Assembly: GCF_014839805.1 (NCBI RefSeq)
Contig: NC_051140.1
Span: forward strand, 12,483,826 to 12,547,825
Direction: 5' to 3'
From: Manduca sexta
Lineage: Eukaryota; Arthropoda; Insecta; Lepidoptera; Sphingidae
DNA: 64,000 nt
In this document: in pieces, positions 24,305 to 36,249 of the stretch
How positions within the stretch are numbered: the first letter of the stretch is position 1
Layout: each line of letters begins with the position of its first letter
Notes under the pieces: generated by a model
The model's database searches: none
The model's input: the letters and a program-made list of their open reading frames with translations, nothing else
What the model was told of the DNA's origin: nothing
Translations under genes and position numbers: made by a program

Positions 24305-25468
24305 TTATCTCCTGAAGGCCACCTTGGGGATGGAGTCTCCCTCCGCGTGGTAGCCGGTCTCATCGGCGTAGTATTTGATGACCTGCGGGTTGCCGTCGGG
24401 GTCGATGTACGAATATTGTCCGCGGACTACAACCACATTGTGAGGTTTGTTTTCTTCGTCCAAAGCTTCTTTTACCTCTCCAGTTTCATCACGCGATATG
24501 CCATCCTCTGTGTCGAATCTGGCAATAAGAGAAGATGTTTAAAAACACAGTTTTGTAAAACAGGTGGTTTTAAAGATTTGCTCTTGAAATAGACATCTTT
24601 AATGAGAGAATGTGTTGTGTTGCAAAATAATATGGAAATTACTATTGAGACCTTGTCTTGTTATTTATTTTGAACAAATAACTTTTATTTATATCAAGAG
24701 ATTGTAATAAAATAGATGACATACCCGAAGACGTAGCTGCCCTCAGGCTTCTGATCGTATTCCGAGCGAAGGATCTTCGGGGGCTCTGGTTCGTCCGCGA
24801 CAACAACTGCCGCAAGCGCCAAAGCGACGAGGATAATCTGTACAGAAATAAATTACATGTTATTAAATTAAATAATATTGTGATTAATAACAAAATAATG
24901 TAGGTATGTTAACAAAATTAAATATTTGTAATCATGTATCATTGTAACTCCAACTCTAAAGAACATTATTCTAAGATATAAAATACAAAGAGCCACTTCG
25001 TTATCATAGCTTTCTCTCAATGTTTCTGCCAAACAGGCCCTCTTTAAATTTGTTTACCTTAACTACTAATTATAATATGTATAAGCATAAATTGCGCGTC
25101 ATTATTAAATTATAAATTTTCAGGTCATATCAGACGCTGAAACCCAACAAGGCACCTTGGTCTTTACACACTGTATAGATAATACGTCAACACTCTTTGT
25201 AATCACAGAATAGCACTGGCCGCTAGTTCTCTCTTGTTTTTTAGGTTCACCGATCAAGAAGTCCTGTGCGCGTTAACGAGTAAAAATCTCTATTGGAAAA
25301 GTTCGGGAGTCCCTCAATATCCTAAGCAAAGATATTTATTGCGGTTCAGTGGAAACATCTTGAGACCGCAACATCGGCCACAGCACGCAGGATCGTTGTC
25401 TTGAACAAAGCACTAACATATTTTAAAATTGATTTACTTTAACAAGTTTGCACACGTACCAATTTCAT
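24305..25468 (-). CDS. RR-1 cuticular protein, array copy 3 (gene E)
   Basis: Secreted chitin-binding cuticle protein of 111 residues. Exons, complement: 25460-25468, 24725-24837 and 24305-24518, with introns of 622 and 206 bases. Signal peptide [17 protein letters not shown], then [20 protein letters not shown]; Asp as first mature residue is shared with gene G. The RR-1 region opens [20 protein letters not shown], its core is [20 protein letters not shown], and the end is KVAFRR, shared with gene F. The promoter, the upstream SINE and the sequence to about 25980 are nearly identical to those of gene G rather than to the neighbour F. The TATA box is at 25540-25546. The copy looks intact. Confidence 0.95.
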
Positions 25469-25539
25469 TTTAATGTAGTTTGGTTAATGTCGGATAGCAC
25501 TTGATGAGCAACTGGTGCCTGAGCACTCAAAACCAAATC

Positions 25540-25546
25540 TTTTATA
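25540..25546 (-). promoter_or_regulatory. TATA box of gene E
   Basis: TATAAAA on the minus strand, about 72 bases upstream of the ATG. The initiator position reads CCAGT instead of the TCAGT of C, D, F and H; gene G shares this change. Confidence 0.75.
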
Positions 25547-25751
25547 CAATTCTTTTGACCTAATCGCCCCCAGAGGTACATATTTTGTAGGACTATTTGG
25601 CCATTATTGGACTATTACTGTTGATTCGTTTCTTTTTAAATAACATTGGACAAAAAGAAGGCAGTATTTATTTTATTAATATGTATCAATTATCATATAA
25701 ATGAACCATTCATATGCATAGGTAATTATATTGCATTGATCATCAGATGTA

Positions 25752-25945
25752 ATGACTGCTTCGGTGGCGTAGTTGTATTTCCTGCGCGATATGCTTTCCT
25801 CTCTAAGACCGCGTGTTTGAATCCCGGGTCGGATGATTAAAGTGATATCGGGTTTTCTTGCTCAGTATCGCTCGGAGTTGGAAATGTGTGCTCAGTATAG
25901 TGTTAAACTTACCTCTGTCACATCATGGGACAGAATATACAAAAT
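25752..25945 (+). mobile_element. SINE family 2 copy upstream of gene E
   Basis: The tRNA-like head has TCGGTGGCGTAGTTGTAT (A box) and GTTTGAATCCCGGGTCGG (B box). The body has TTGCTCAGTATCGCTCGGAG and the 3' part CACATCATGGGACAGAATAT. It is nearly identical to 35504-35700 upstream of gene G. Confidence 0.85.
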
Positions 25946-26475
25946 ATTTATTTATGCAAATTATAATAATTCTTTTTAACGGTGATGCCCATAGTAGGCT
26001 TGTATTTTTTTTTCTATTTCTATATTGCAGGTATCGATTTATTTTCGCATATTAATAATCCTAAATAAAAATAAATGTTGTATTAAAGTATAGGTGTGTA
26101 ATGTTATGAAATTATAAAATTATTCATTTATTTCCAAGAATCTTTCTATGTCTTCATAGTTGAGATTCATTGTAGATACTCGTTATCTATTTCTTACTTT
26201 CATTTTACTTAGATTTTTTTATTGTATTTTATTTCAGGAAATAACTTTATTTCGTTTCTTAAACACACTAATATATTTTAGTAATATACGTTGACGTCGA
26301 CGGGCAATGCTTACTTTGTATTATGTTATTGTGGACTAATTTGTTTGGTTAATTTTATGGTTATTTATACTTAATACTTATTTACAGTTTTCTTTTAAAA
26401 CTAAATTTTAATGGTCAGATATTCTAGTCATTCGACTGTGTCTTTAAATTTACGTAACATATTATGTTTCATTAA

Positions 26476-26715
26476 GGCGATACCTCAAGGTCCATTTTCA
26501 TACATTTTGTTTCGGCTTTAATCTGGGTAACTAAACAAGTATTGGCAAGTAAAGAATTTAAATTCACGTCTAGTTAGTGATTAGTTCTCGCAGTTGAAAG
26601 AAAAACGTAAAAATAATTAATAATCATGGATATTTCGGCCTTTAAAATTTAATATGGCGAAATTTTAAAGGCAGAAATATCCATGATGTATGAAAATGGA
26701 CCTTGAGGTATCGCC
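26476..26715. mobile_element. TTAA-flanked foldback MITE, internally deleted copy
   Basis: Termini GGCGATACCTCAAGGTCC and its inverse are flanked on both sides by TTAA (26472-26475 and 26716-26719). Compared with the 357-base copy at 42554-42910, about 117 bases of the right arm are missing, so only the central palindrome and the last 27 or so bases of that arm remain. TTAA duplication is typical of piggyBac-type transposition. The copy is inside the E-F spacer only, so it came after the array duplications. Confidence 0.85.
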
Positions 26716-28039
26716 TTAAACATTTAAAATCTTGTCAAATTGAGAAAATTTTAAAAAGTCTGAACGAGAATGGTCGTGCCTCGAGAAATAAAAACTCATG
26801 AAATCAGAAACTCTATTATACTATTTAATTATCTTTTTTTACTTTTGCAATATTATAAAGTGTGCATTACGGATGTTTTGTTAATTATATAAAACCGAAT
26901 GTGCTTTATTATGTTTCTACAAAAAAGACACCAAAATTGGCATCATTTAGAATTTAAGTAGTGGTGTCAAAAAAAAGATTTCGTAAACAATTTCGTAACA
27001 AAGGTTATTTAAGTTCAAATTTGTTGTCTTCACATAAGTTTTAGAGTGCGACCTACACTTTATAGCTTTGGTCACCACACTTCACATACCTTAAAATATT
27101 CGAGCCGTGTGGTGAAGACCTCCGTCTGTAACTAGCCTAACAACGCGTTGGTGACACTCGGTTCGATCGGGATTCGGTTTGATATTATATTGTTACAAGT
27201 CAGAATCCAGCTTTAAATGGGGCCTCAGTATTCAATGTCGTGAAATAGTTTCATCTGAATTATTAAAATAATTTTCGTCATTGCCTATAGTAATGTAGGA
27301 ACATTCCATTTTTACATCTGTCTTGGGAAAGGTAGACACTATTCGCGTAAATATCACAAATCATTATACCAAAATAATGTCAATTAATGTTTAAATAGTA
27401 TTCGTTACCAATTTATATAATTTGTAGTATAACAATTATAGAAGTGTTTTCATTATGAAATTAATGCAAAAATATCCACATTATAAACAATTTGAAACAG
27501 CCAAGATACAAATAACATATTGTAGAAGAATTATGTTTGATTTTATTTTCTATATGTAAGAGTATTACAAATTTTGATGAGATAGCTCGTAAAATATTGT
27601 TATCGCACCGTTTTGGTGAGAACACTGAATAAAACTAAATAATTAAAAATTAAAGTAACAAAGTAGTACCTACCTAATTATTTTCTTAATCCCTACAGAA
27701 AAAAGAAGAGTATTATAAGTTTAAAAAATGTTTCTGTATTTCTGTTTGTGACATCGTAGCTTCCAAACGAATGAACCGATTTCGTTGCGGATCTTTCTGT
27801 TTAAAAGATAACATCATTATAGACATGCATAAGATCAAGAAGGTTCTTAGTTATAATGTAGGAAGATCTCATAGTGGGGAAAAATTTCATCGAAAAAAAA
27901 ATTAATGTGAAGTCTAATATTTGCGCTTTATTTATATTCTTAATACCAAGTAATATTATAACCCAAAACTTCCCCGCGTCGGAGGCCCGCTTAAGAATTA
28001 TTTGCATGCGCCCGGTCAAGAGTTAGGTTCGGCAGGAGT

Positions 28040-28340
28040 TGCACGACAGCTTGGTTGGCAATGGAACGGACTGTACAAGACAAGGCTCCACAGGTTCAAA
28101 GACATACACCTCTAACTTTTCGAAGTCATGTGTGCTTAATACCTATCAAATATCGTCCGCTTCAAAAAAAATACCATAAGGTCTACATACATAAATATTC
28201 TCCATAAGTACATATTTTGAAGGTATGTCATGTTTGCCAACCCGCGGCAGGCCATCGTGGTAGAATAAGACCTAAGAACCCTCCTAGTTGTAAAGAAAGC
28301 TCGTGCATAGCTGTAAACAATACGTAAAGATTGTGCTGGT
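28040..28340 (+). repeat. Degenerate SINE-like block (copy in E-F spacer)
   Basis: Same block order as 23530-23870, for example TTGGTTGGCAATGGAACGGA and CAGGCCATCGTGGTAGAATA. Non-coding. Confidence 0.7.
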
Positions 28341-28815
28341 ATATAGATTATATGTAATTGTTTGTCTGTTTGCTCTATTGTTCGTTGGAGTATCGTTCCA
28401 AAAGTACTAGTTGGATTAAAAATCTAATTAATAAAAATGTTAAGCTTTGATATTTGTAACATATATGTTAATATAATTGGGTAATTTGGGGCAGATGGAT
28501 ACTGTGGAAGATGGGAAACCTGTGTTGCCCGTGTTCAGTATTACGGGAGGTTTTTCTTCGGAGGGGTGTGAGAGAGGCTAAAATAGATATAAGTCCTCAT
28601 AGATGGTCTTGTGGCCAATACGGAAATATTAAAATACTAACATCTTGTAGTGGTTTTAAGGAGCGTTGCAAAAAAATAATATAAGTATTTAATGTCGACT
28701 TTATTTTTAGTTTATTAAAGAATAACACAACATATTAACACACTTAAGTAAGGCAGTTAATCTGGCTAGCAGTTAAAACAGTCGATGGTATCAATGTAGT
28801 TCACTGTGGAGGAGT

Positions 28816-30260
28816 TTATCTCCTGAAGGCCACCTTGGGGATGGAGTCTCCCTCCGCGTGGTAGCCGGTCTCATCGGCGTAGTATTTGATGACCTGCGGG
28901 TTGCCGTCGGGGTCGACATACGAATATTGTCCGCGGACTACAACCACACTGTGAGGTTTGTTATCTTCGTCCAAAGCTTCTTTTACCTCTCCAGTTTCGT
29001 CACGCGATATTCCATCCTCTGTTTCGAACCTGAGAATTAAGAAGATTTTAAAAACTATAGTTTTGTAGAACAGGTGTCGTTTAAGATTTTTACTTATTCA
29101 TTTATTTATGTATTGTTTACATTTTTACATACAAAAAGTTACATTATAAACATCACTTAAACCTAAATTGGTTTGTATGTGATGCACAGATCACATCTCC
29201 AACCATTCACATTGGTTATTATTTAAATTCACGCTATAAGGATATCAATCTACATAATATTGGTATTTTGAGTTTTCTCTGTATATTGTATATACATTTA
29301 ATTTAAACGTGCTGTCAAGTTTCTGGATAGTATTGTTTTAGTTTGTTGGCAGTTCGTTTATTATTTTAAGAATTTAATAATTTTATGTTCTTTTGCCATA
29401 AAAAATGTTATTTCGCGGAACACGAATATTAAAACCAAAACCGCGATTAAAACCAAAAATAAAACCGTGTTCTGATATAACGTTATGCTGGGCTTGGAGT
29501 AGAATATTTCCGGGTAAAATTGTTTTTAATTAGCATTAAGTAGTCTATTTTCTCTGATAATTAATTTGAAACAGAAAACATTAATAATAATTTTTAAATT
29601 AAGAATATGTTCTATTGGACCTTTAATATGCAAAATTACTACTGAACCCTCGTCTTGTTATTTATTGTGAACCAATAACTTGTTTTTATATTAATAGATT
29701 GTAATAATATAGATAACATACCCGAAGACATAGCTACCCTCAGGCTTCTGATCGTATTCCGAGCGAAGAATCTTCGGGGGCTCTGGTTCGTTGGCGACAA
29801 CACCTGCCGCCAGTGCCAAAGCGACGAAGATAATCTGTACGGAAATAAATTACATATTATTAAATTAAATAATATTGTGATTAAAAACAAAATAATGTAG
29901 GTATGTTAATAAAATTAAATATTTGTAATCATGTATCAATGTAACTCCTACTCCAAAAAATATTGTTCTATGATATAAAATACAAAGAGCCACTTCGTTA
30001 TCATAGCTTTCTCTCAATGTTTCTGCCAAACAGGCTTTGACAGGATCAAGAAGTCCTGTGCGCGTTAACGAGTAAAAATCTCGGTTGGAAAAGTTCGGGA
30101 GTCCGTCAATATCCCAAGCAAAGATATTTATTGCGGTTTAGGGGAAACATCTTGAGACCGCAACATCGGCCACAGCACGCAGGATCGTTGTCTTGAACAA
30201 GGCACTAAGATATTTTAAAACTGATTTACTTTAACATTTTAGCACACGTACCAATTTCAT
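28816..30260 (-). CDS. RR-1 cuticular protein, array copy 4 (gene F)
   Basis: Secreted chitin-binding cuticle protein of 111 residues. Exons, complement: 30252-30260, 29722-29834 and 28816-29029, with introns of 417 and 692 bases. Signal peptide [17 protein letters not shown]; Phe at position 6 is unique in the array. Then [20 protein letters not shown]. The RR-1 region opens [20 protein letters not shown], followed by EDNKPHS, where Asp replaces the usual Glu. The core is [20 protein letters not shown] and the end is KVAFRR. Intron 2 is more than three times the length seen in D, E, G and H because of an insertion at about 29095-29557. Splice sites are intact, so function is probably unaffected. 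The TATA box is at 30332-30338. Confidence 0.95.
29095..29557. mobile_element. Insertion in intron 2 of gene F, class unresolved
   Basis: About 460 bases absent from intron 2 of C, D, E, G and H. The flanking intron sequence resumes colinearly on both sides. It starts with an ATTTATTTATGTATTG tract and includes GGTTTGTATGTGATGCACAG and AAAACCGTGTTCTGATATAA. Possibly a LINE 3' fragment, but I see no terminal repeats or protein remains. Confidence 0.6.
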
Positions 30261-30331
30261 TTTAATATAGTTTTGTTAATGTCGGATAGCACTTGTTAAG
30301 CAACTGATGCCTGAGCACTCAAAACCGAATC

Positions 30332-30338
30332 TTTTATA
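30332..30338 (-). promoter_or_regulatory. TATA box of gene F
   Basis: TATAAAA on the minus strand, about 72 bases upstream of the ATG, in the array-conserved context. Confidence 0.75.
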
Positions 30339-30545
30339 CAATTCTTCTGACCTAAGCGCCCCTAGAGATACATGTATTTTGTAGGACTATTTGCCCATTA
30401 TTGGAATATTACTGTTGATTAGTTTCTTTTTACATAACATCGAACCATAAAGAATGCAGTATTTATTTTATTAATATCTTTCAATGATAATATTCTTCTA
30501 ACATTCATATGCATAGACTAGGTAATTAAATTAATCATCCATCAG

Positions 30546-30735
30546 ATGACTGCTTCGCTGGCGTAGTTGTATTTCCTGCGCGATATGCTTTCCGCTCTGA
30601 GATCTCGGATTCGAATCCTGTGTCGGGTGATAAAAATGACATCAGGTTTTCTTGCTCAGTAACCGCTCGGAGTTTGGAATTTGTGCCCGGTATGGTGATA
30701 ACCTCACCCCGTCACATCATGAGGCAGAATATACA
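30546..30735 (+). mobile_element. SINE family 2 copy upstream of gene F
   Basis: A box TCGCTGGCGTAGTTGTAT and B box GATTCGAATCCTGTGTCGGG, with the 3' block CCCGTCACATCATGAGGCAG. It is more divergent from the E and G copies than those are from each other. Confidence 0.8.
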
Positions 30736-31734
30736 AAATATTTATTTATCCACATTATAGAGGTAAGTACATAATTCTCTTTAACGGTGATGCCCATCGT
30801 AGGCTTGTATTTTTTTTCTGGTCTTGTATCGCATCGATTTATTTTCACATATTCATTTGAAAATATCCTAAATAAAAAAAATGTATTAAAGTATAGGTAT
30901 GTGTATGTGTGTGTATGTATGTGTGTAATGTTATGAAATTATATTAAAAAATGAATCTTTTATTTCCAAAAATCTCTCTGTCTTCATAGTTGAGATTCAT
31001 TGTAGTTACTGGTTATGTATTGCTTATTTTCATTTAACTTTGATTTTTTCTTTTTTATCTTATTTTAAGAAATAACCTTATTTTGCTTCTTTTCACCCTA
31101 TTTTAGTAACCTACATTGATGTGGACGAGCTAAGCTTTTTATTGTGTATGTTATTGTGAGTACAATGATTGTTGTATGACTAATTTGATTGGTTAATTTT
31201 GTGCTTATTTGTATAAATTATTTGTATTATTATATACTGTTTTCTTTTCAAACTAAATTTTAATTATTCCATATTCTAATCATGCGACTGTTTGTCTAAA
31301 TTTACTAATAAATATATATACAATATGTTTTTTATTAAACATCTCGAGCTGTCGAGAAAATTCTAAAAATCCTGGACGAAATATTGCCGTATCTTGAAAA
31401 ATATAAAAGTTCAGAAATCAGAAACACTATCATTATACTAGTAAGCAATTGTTTATTTATTACTTTTATACTATAAACGATAATTCCATAAATCTAGATA
31501 AATAAAAATATAATATTATAACGCGTGAATTATGGATGTGTCGTTAATTATATAAAAACGAATGTGTTTTATTATGTGTCTACAAAAAATAGACACCAAA
31601 AATAGCGTAATTTAAAAGTGTGGTAGTCGTGTTTAAAAAAGACGAATTTCTTAGCAGAGGTTAATTAAGTTTAAATTTGTTGTCTTCTTATAGTGTTTAG
31701 AGTGCGACCTACACTATTAAGCTTTGGTCACACA

Positions 31735-31890
31735 GCGTATGGGGCGGGACGGGGACGCGACACTGGCGTGACGTAAACAGATGTAACGTGCTTATTATTG
31801 TAGTATATTTCACATAAAGCCATCGCGCTCGGTACTTGACTTCACGTAAAGTAGAGTGCCAGCATGGCGTAGCCATCCCGCCCCATACAT
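31735..31890. mobile_element. Probable small MITE with GTATGGGGCGGGA inverted ends
   Basis: GTATGGGGCGGGA at about 31738 and its inverse TCCCGCCCCATAC at about 31877 enclose 150 bases. The related spacer positions near 22400 and 27070 lack the G-rich ends. The element therefore either inserted here or has been lost elsewhere. Confidence 0.5.
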
Positions 31891-32994
31891 TATTAAACCC
31901 TCTCGTTCTAACGAGACTGCCACCAAGCCATAGACAATTGGCGCCAAATTTGAAAAATGTCGGTAGCAGATATTTGCTTTCGCATGCGCGAATGTTAAAA
32001 AAATTACGTTCGCTACATCACTTATAGGATAATGCAAAGATTTACGAATAATCGTATAAAAGAAAACATTGGGCTTTTGTCAATGTTAAACTACCAAGAT
32101 GTTTAAATAAAATTGTTCATATCACATTTTTTTATCTTATAATTTTATTCTGACGTTTCGAAGACTTTGCATTCATTGTCCTGGGATCGAAGACTGTAAA
32201 GTCGTTGAGATGTCGCGTTGGGTATTCCCAAGTTATAATATGAAAAACCGTATAAACAATCATCATATCAAAATTTTCCTTATTAAATTGTCTATGTAAT
32301 AGTATTCATTACCAATTAATATAATGTGTAGTTTAGGACGAAACAGCGCAGAATCAATAATTAAAGAGATATTTCTGTCATGAAATTAATGAAACAATAT
32401 CCACATTATAAATAATTTAAAACAGCCAAAGTAAAAACATATTGTACAAGTAGGAGATTTTTTTGTTCTATATGTGTTACAAATTTTAAATAAATAACCT
32501 CTAAAATACGGTTAGCACGCCATTTGGCTGGGGACACCGTCTTATATTAAATAATTAATTAAAGTAATAAAAGAAAATAAAAAAAATAAGTTGTATAAAA
32601 ATTTAAGTAATAACAGAAAAAGGGCAATGTGATAAGTTTAAAGAATCAACATCGTAGCTTTCAAACGAATGCACCGGTTGGGTTGCGAATCTTTTCGTTT
32701 GAAAGATAATATCAAGATAGAAATGAATGAGTTCTTAGTTATAATTTAGGAAGATCAATTAATGTGTATTGTTATTACGTGTATTATTAACGTGTCTAAC
32801 TGAGTAAGAGTTAGTTAAAATAATCGAGGCACATAGTAGGTTAAAAGTCATTTAAAAAAATTGAACTAAAAAGTTGAATTTTTGCGCATTAAGTATATTA
32901 TTAGCACCTAGTAATATTATGACCCTAAAGATCGCCGCGTCGGAAGACTGGTTAAGAAGTATTTTCAATCCGCCTGGTCCAGAGTTTTATTTGA

Positions 32995-33310
32995 CAGGAG
33001 TGGCACGATAGTTTGGTTGGCAATGGAACGGACAGCAGTTTTCGAGGCTGCGCAGGTTTAAAGGCATACACACTTCTGACTTTTCGAAGACATGTGTGTT
33101 TTGCATGCATTTCTTTATACTTATCACATATGATCCGCTTCAAATAAAAACACCGTGAGGTCTATATATTTAAAAAATCTCCATAAGTATTTCGAAGGTA
33201 TATCATGTGTGCCAACCCGCACCAGGCCATCGTGGCAGACTACAGACTGAAAACCCTTTTCGATGTAGTGACGGCCCGCGGTAGACAGTACATACAAAAA
33301 TACTGTGTAG
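32995..33310 (+). repeat. Degenerate SINE-like block (copy in F-G spacer)
   Basis: Same block order as at 23530 and 28040, including CACCAGGCCATCGTGGCAGA. Non-coding. Confidence 0.7.
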
Positions 33311-33775
33311 ATTATATTTTATTGTATGTCTGTTTGGTTGTTCCAGTGTGCGTTGGAGTATGTTTCCAAAACCACTCGATGGATTAAAAATCTAATTAAA
33401 GAAAATATTAAGATTTGGTATTGGTTACATATACCTCGGCTAATTTAGGACAGATGGCCACAGGGGGAGACTGGCCACACGCGTTGCGCGTGTTAAGTGT
33501 TACGGGAAGTCATATTAGAAGGGTTTTAAAATAGGTTAAGATAGATCTAAGTCCTCATACTGCATACATAATGTGGGCGAAACTAATTTATTAATAAACT
33601 AAACTCTTGTAGTGGTTCTGAGGGGCGATGCAAAAAATATACTAATATTTAAAGTCGACTTTATTTTCAAGATATTAAATAAAAACAAAACATATTAACA
33701 TACTTAAGTAAGGCATTTAATCTGGCTAGCAGTTAAAACAGTCGATGGTATCAATGTGGTTCACTGTGGAGGAGT

Positions 33776-35217
33776 TCATCTCCTGGAGGGCACCTTGGGG
33801 ATGGAGTCTCCCTCCGCGTGGTAGCCGGTCTCATCGGCGTAGTATTTGATGACCTGCGGGTTGCCGTCTGGGTCGGTGTACGAATATTGTCCGCGGACTA
33901 CAACCACATTGTGAGGTTTGTTTTCTTCGTCCAAAGCTTCTTTTACCTCTCCAGTTTCATCACGGGATATGCCATCCTCTGTGTCAAATCTGGGAATAAG
34001 AGAAGATTTTTAAAAATATAGTTTTGTAAAACAGGCGGTTTAAAGATTTGCTCTCGAAATAGACATCTTTAGTGAAAGAATGTGTTGTGTTGGAAAATAA
34101 TATGGAAATTACTATTGAACCCTCGTCTTGTTATTTATTTTGAACTAATAACTTGTATTTATATCAAGAGATTGAAATAAAATAGATAATTTACCCGAAG
34201 ACGTAGCTGCCCTCAGGCTTCTGATCGTATTCCGAGCGAAGAATCTTCGGAGGCTCTGGTTCGTCCGCGACAACAACTGCCGCAAGCGCCAAAGCGACGA
34301 GGATAATCTGTACAGAAATAAATTACATGTTATTAAATCAAATCACATCATGTGATAAAACCAAAATAATGTAGGTAAATTAATAAAAATAATTATGTAA
34401 CTCCAACTCCAAATGACATTCTGCACTTCCAAGATGTGATGATTTTCAGCTCATATCTGTCGCTGAAATCCAACAAGGCTCTGCGATCTGTACACACTGT
34501 GAAAATGAAATGAAATCCTCCTTGCCGAATTTTTGACCACGGCGGTCAATCTCAACGGATATCAGCCAGATATGCAAGAGATATTATAGTGCAAAAGTAT
34601 TTGCGTAATACACAGGTGCACTCTCTGTTCCTTCACTCTCATATTTCGGTGAGACGGCAATCCGATATGGCTGGAGAAAGATCAGGCGCAAGACCAACAG
34701 CTTTACGCGCTTTCCGAGACACAGGAGTATCAAATCGCCAACTTCCTGACTCCGAGCTGTAGCTGAGTAATAATAATGCTTTTTAAGATGGAAAAACACA
34801 GTTACAATTATTTTGTCCCGACCCAGCATATGAACCCAGAACCTCAGCGCAGTAGTCGTGCTCGTACCTTGTACGATTACAACTACGCCACCGAGGCAGT
34901 TAACACTCTTATGTATATTAATACACACTGTATGGACAATACGCAACACTCTTTGTAATCACAGAAAAGCAATGGCCGCATCTCGTTTTTTAGGTTCACC
35001 GATCAAGAAGTCCTGTGCGCGTTAACGAGTAAAAGTCTCTGTTGGAAAAGTTCGGGAGTCCGTCAATATCCCAAGCAAAGATATTTATTGCGGTTTAGGG
35101 GAAACATCTTGAGACCGCAACATCGGCCACAGCACGCAGGATCGTTGTCTTGAACAAAGCGCTAACATATTTTAAAACTGATTTACTTTAACAAGTTTGC
35201 ACACATACCAATTTCAT
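33776..35217 (-). CDS. RR-1 cuticular protein, array copy 5 (gene G)
   Basis: Secreted chitin-binding cuticle protein of 111 residues. Exons, complement: 35209-35217, 34195-34307 and 33776-33989, with introns of 901 and 205 bases. Signal peptide [17 protein letters not shown], then [20 protein letters not shown]. The RR-1 region opens [20 protein letters not shown]. The core is [20 protein letters not shown]; Thr at the variable core position is shared with H. The end is KVPSRR with TGA as stop, as in gene C. Intron 1 is lengthened by a SINE (34510-34903). The donor of intron 1 is GTATGT where other array copies have GTACGT. The TATA box is at 35289-35295. The copy is intact. Confidence 0.95.
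34510..34903 (-). mobile_element. tRNA-derived SINE in intron 1 of gene G
   Basis: Read on the minus strand it begins ACTGCCTCGGTGGCGTAGTT (A box), has a B-box-like GAGGTTCTGGGTTCATA, and continues into a long body containing GTCTCGGAAAGCGCGTAAAG and GGCAAGGAGGATTTCATTTC. It is absent from intron 1 of E, F and H, so it inserted after duplication. A 121-residue frame across it is not a gene. Confidence 0.7.
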
Positions 35218-35288
35218 TTTAATGTAGTTTGGTTAATGTCGGATAGCACTTGATGAGCAACTGGTGCCTGAGCACTCAAAACCAAATC

Positions 35289-35295
35289 TTTTATA
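35289..35295 (-). promoter_or_regulatory. TATA box of gene G
   Basis: TATAAAA on the minus strand, about 72 bases upstream of the ATG. The initiator region reads CCAGT as in gene E. Confidence 0.75.
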
Positions 35296-35503
35296 CAATT
35301 CTTCTGACCTAATCGCCCCCAGAGGTACATATTTTGTAGGACTATTTGCCCATTATTGGACTATTACTGTTGATTCGTTTCTTTTTAAATAACATTGGAC
35401 AAAAAGAAGGCAGTATTTATTTTTTTAATATGTATCAATTATCATATTTATGAACCATTCATGTGCATAGACTAGGTTATTATATTGCATTGATCATCAG
35501 ATG

Positions 35504-35700
35504 TAATGACTGCTTCGGTGGCGTAGTTGTATTTCCTGCGCGGTATGCTTTCCTCTCTAAGACCGCGTGTTTGAATCCCGGGTCGGATGATTAAAGTGAT
35601 ATCGGGTTTTCTTGCTCAGTATCGCTCGGAGTTGGAAATGTGTGCTCAGTATAGTGTTAAACTTACCTCTGTCACATCATAGGACAGAATATACAAAATA
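35504..35700 (+). mobile_element. SINE family 2 copy upstream of gene G
   Basis: Nearly identical to 25752-25945, including AAGACCGCGTGTTTGAATCC and CTTACCTCTGTCACATCAT. Confidence 0.85.
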
Positions 35701-36249
35701 TTTATTTATCCAAATTATAGTAAATAATTCTTTTTAACGGTGATGCCCATAGTAGGCTTTTTTTTTCTGTTCTTGTATTGCATCGATTTATTTTCACATA
35801 TTCATTTGAAAATATCCTAAATAAAAAAATGTATTAAAGTATAGGTGTGTGTGTGTGTTTGTATGTATGTGTCTTCATAGTTGAGATTCATTGTAGTTAC
35901 TGGTTATCTATTGCTTACTTTCATTTAATTTAGATTTTTTCTTTTTTATCTTATTTTTAACCGACTTCAAAAAAAAGGAGGAGGTTATCAATTCGACGTG
36001 AATTTTTTTTTTATTTTTTTTTTTTATGTTTGTTACCTCAGAACTCGCTCATTTATGAACCGATTTGGAATTTTTTTTTTTTTATTCGAAAGAATTTCTC
36101 TCCAGATTGGTCCCATAATTTTTTTTCAAGATCGCTTTGGTAGTTTAGTTTTAAAATTTAAAAAACTAGAATAATTATGTCGTCCAAGAAAACGAAATCG
36201 CGAATTTAGCTTTCCTGTGACGTATTTAGTTATGTTTTTGCATTGAGTT

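Larger units (their letters stand above)
25550..28700. other. Spacer between array genes E and F
   Basis: Repeats the D-E spacer layout: promoter-upstream DNA, SINE family 2 (25752-25945), array-specific DNA, a TTAA-flanked foldback MITE (26476-26715), and the degenerate SINE-like block (28040-28340). No additional gene is supported. Confidence 0.7.
30345..33650. other. Spacer between array genes F and G
   Basis: Same layout as the other spacers: SINE family 2 (30546-30735), array DNA, and a degenerate SINE-like block (32995-33310). It also contains a segment at about 31735-31890 bounded by inverted GTATGGGGCGGGA sequences, apparently a small MITE. No extra gene is supported. Confidence 0.65.

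Noticed and set aside
24293..24592. Plus-strand 60-99-residue reading frames recurring in every array copy (also at 15271, 20363, 28858, 33818 and 39876)
   Set aside because: They are the antisense of exon 3 of the cuticle genes. They recur only because exon 3 recurs, and their ends differ with intron sequence.
34584..34949. 121-residue minus-strand frame in intron 1 of gene G
   Set aside because: It crosses a tRNA-derived SINE, and nothing similar exists in the same intron of E, F or H.
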